Position numbers and translations under genes: made by a program. From an uncultured Paracoccus sp. (GTDB lineage: Bacteria; Pseudomonadota; Alphaproteobacteria; Rhodobacterales; Rhodobacteraceae): a stretch of 40,193 nucleotides of DNA. Shown piece by piece: positions 39,643 to 40,193 of this stretch. The notes beneath the pieces were generated by a model. The model was not told the DNA's origin. It saw nothing but the letters and a program-made list of their open reading frames with translations, and made no database searches. Each line of letters opens with the position of its first letter. The first letter of the stretch is position 1. The stretch is taken from NCBI GenBank assembly GCA_934533075.1, contig CAKTBJ010000028.1, positions 1-40,193 of the forward strand, given 5' to 3'.

Positions 39643-40193
39643 ATGCGCCATTTCCTTGATATTCACTGCACCGACAAACCCGACCTGAGGGCGATGGTGA
39701 ACGCCGCCCGCCGCATGAAGGCGGCGCGCGGCGATGCCCCGCGCGGCACCCCCGACAACGAGCAGCCGCTGAAGAACCGCATGGTCGCGCTGATCTTCGA
39801 GAAGCCCTCGACGCGGACGCGGATCAGCTTTGATCTGGGCGTGCGGCAGATGGGCGGGCAGACGATGGTGCTGTCGGGCGCCGACCTGCAACTGGGCCAC
39901 GGCGAGACCATCGCCGACACCGCCCGCGTGCTGTCGCGCTATGTCGACCTGATCATGATCCGCACCTACGAGGAGGCGACGCTGCGCGAGATGGCGGATC
40001 ATGCCTCGGTGCCGGTGATCAACGGGCTGACCAACCGCACCCATCCCTGCCAGATCATGGCCGACATCCTGACCTATGAGGAGCATCGCGGCCCGATCGC
40101 CGGCCGCAAGGTGGTGTGGTCGGGGGATGGCAACAATGTCTGCGCCTCGGTCATCCAGGCGGCGGGGCAGTTCGGCTTCGACTTCACCTTCAC
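39643..40193 (+). CDS. argF: Ornithine carbamoyltransferase (3' end cut by window edge)
   Basis: The first 183 residues of ArgF. They include [12 protein letters not shown] with the carbamoyl-phosphate loop STRTR (56-60), [19 protein letters not shown], and [16 protein letters not shown] with the HPCQ motif (134-137). The enzyme forms citrulline from ornithine and carbamoyl phosphate. Several starts are in frame (GTG 39619, ATG 39640, ATG 39643); I use 39643, which gives the usual MRHFLDIH beginning, with GAAAGA about 9 bases upstream. It follows the GNAT gene by 96 bp on the same strand. The C-terminal ornithine-binding half lies outside the window. Confidence 0.94.
   Translation, partial: MRHFLDIHCTDKPDLRAMVNAARRMKAARGDAPRGTPDNEQPLKNRMVALIFEKPSTRTRISFDLGVRQMGGQTMVLSGADLQLGHGETIADTARVLSRYVDLIMIRTYEEATLREMADHASVPVINGLTNRTHPCQIMADILTYEEHRGPIAGRKVVWSGDGNNVCASVIQAAGQFGFDFTF

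Noticed and set aside
1..40193. Insertion sequences, prophage, CRISPR arrays, tRNA or rRNA genes, toxin-antitoxin or defence systems
   Set aside because: I looked for transposase, integrase, repeat-spacer and clover-leaf patterns and for clustered unknown genes and found none. Gene content and order look like core chromosome.

Overview
The window looks like chromosomal DNA of a high-GC alphaproteobacterium of the family Rhodobacteraceae. Paracoccus or a close relative is my best guess, made from protein wording and gene order without any database search. Supporting signs are strong G/C codon bias, a GcrA cell-cycle regulator, a bactofilin next to an M23 peptidase, GlnD, a valine-catabolism pair (MmsA and HIBCH) with a divergent LysR gene, and a YcjX/DUF697 pair. 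I see no IS element, phage gene, CRISPR array, tRNA or rRNA. It reads as core chromosome, not a genomic island.

Layout. 1-2534: a left-truncated telA, a VOC-fold protein and a type-2 glycerate kinase, all on the minus strand. 2664-5486: a three-gene metal-chelate-type ABC importer (binding protein, permease, ATPase) on the plus strand, converging on a small anchored protein (5470-5832). 6091-9720: HIBCH and mmsA on the minus strand and a divergent LysR gene, with a T-N11-A type operator candidate between them. 9836-11129: a CBS-domain protein and coaD. 11130-11701: a gene-free stretch with a perfect 16-bp inverted repeat and an imperfect direct repeat. 11702-17805 (minus): an LppC-like lipoprotein gene followed by glnD, then an M23 peptidase gene followed by a bactofilin gene. 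17893-21839 (plus): rsmI, yraN, gshB, comM. 21877-24290 (minus): ycjX followed by a DUF697 gene. 24402-26039 (plus): a MATE transporter and a lone Lrp/AsnC ligand-binding domain. 26043-29413 (minus): tsaC/sua5 followed by hrpB. 29545-32246 (plus): an acyl-CoA dehydrogenase and an MBL hydrolase. 32243-36006 (minus): a large OmpA-domain protein, a small anchored coiled-coil protein, chorismate mutase and folD. 36188-36826: gcrA. 36925-37734: an ABC-2 permease with no adjacent ATPase. 37788-40193: a putative arginine-rich leader peptide, argD, a GNAT acetyltransferase and argF, which is cut by the right edge.

Many neighbours are translationally coupled through ATGA-type or longer overlaps: glycerate kinase/VOC, permease/ATPase, M23/bactofilin, ycjX/DUF697, tsaC/hrpB, acyl-CoA dehydrogenase/MBL, chorismate mutase/folD and argD/GNAT. 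These mark the likely operons.

The observation I find most worth following is the leader of the arg operon. A 12-codon ORF with five Arg codons, three of them CGA, ends directly before three short complementary arms that can form two mutually exclusive hairpins. A C-rich, A-poor stretch leads from there to argD. This looks like ribosome-mediated attenuation of arginine biosynthesis, possibly Rho-dependent. Also notable are a roughly 115-bp low-GC, rare-codon island inside rsmI, a CtrA-like site before comM, and palindromes in the gene-free stretch after coaD.
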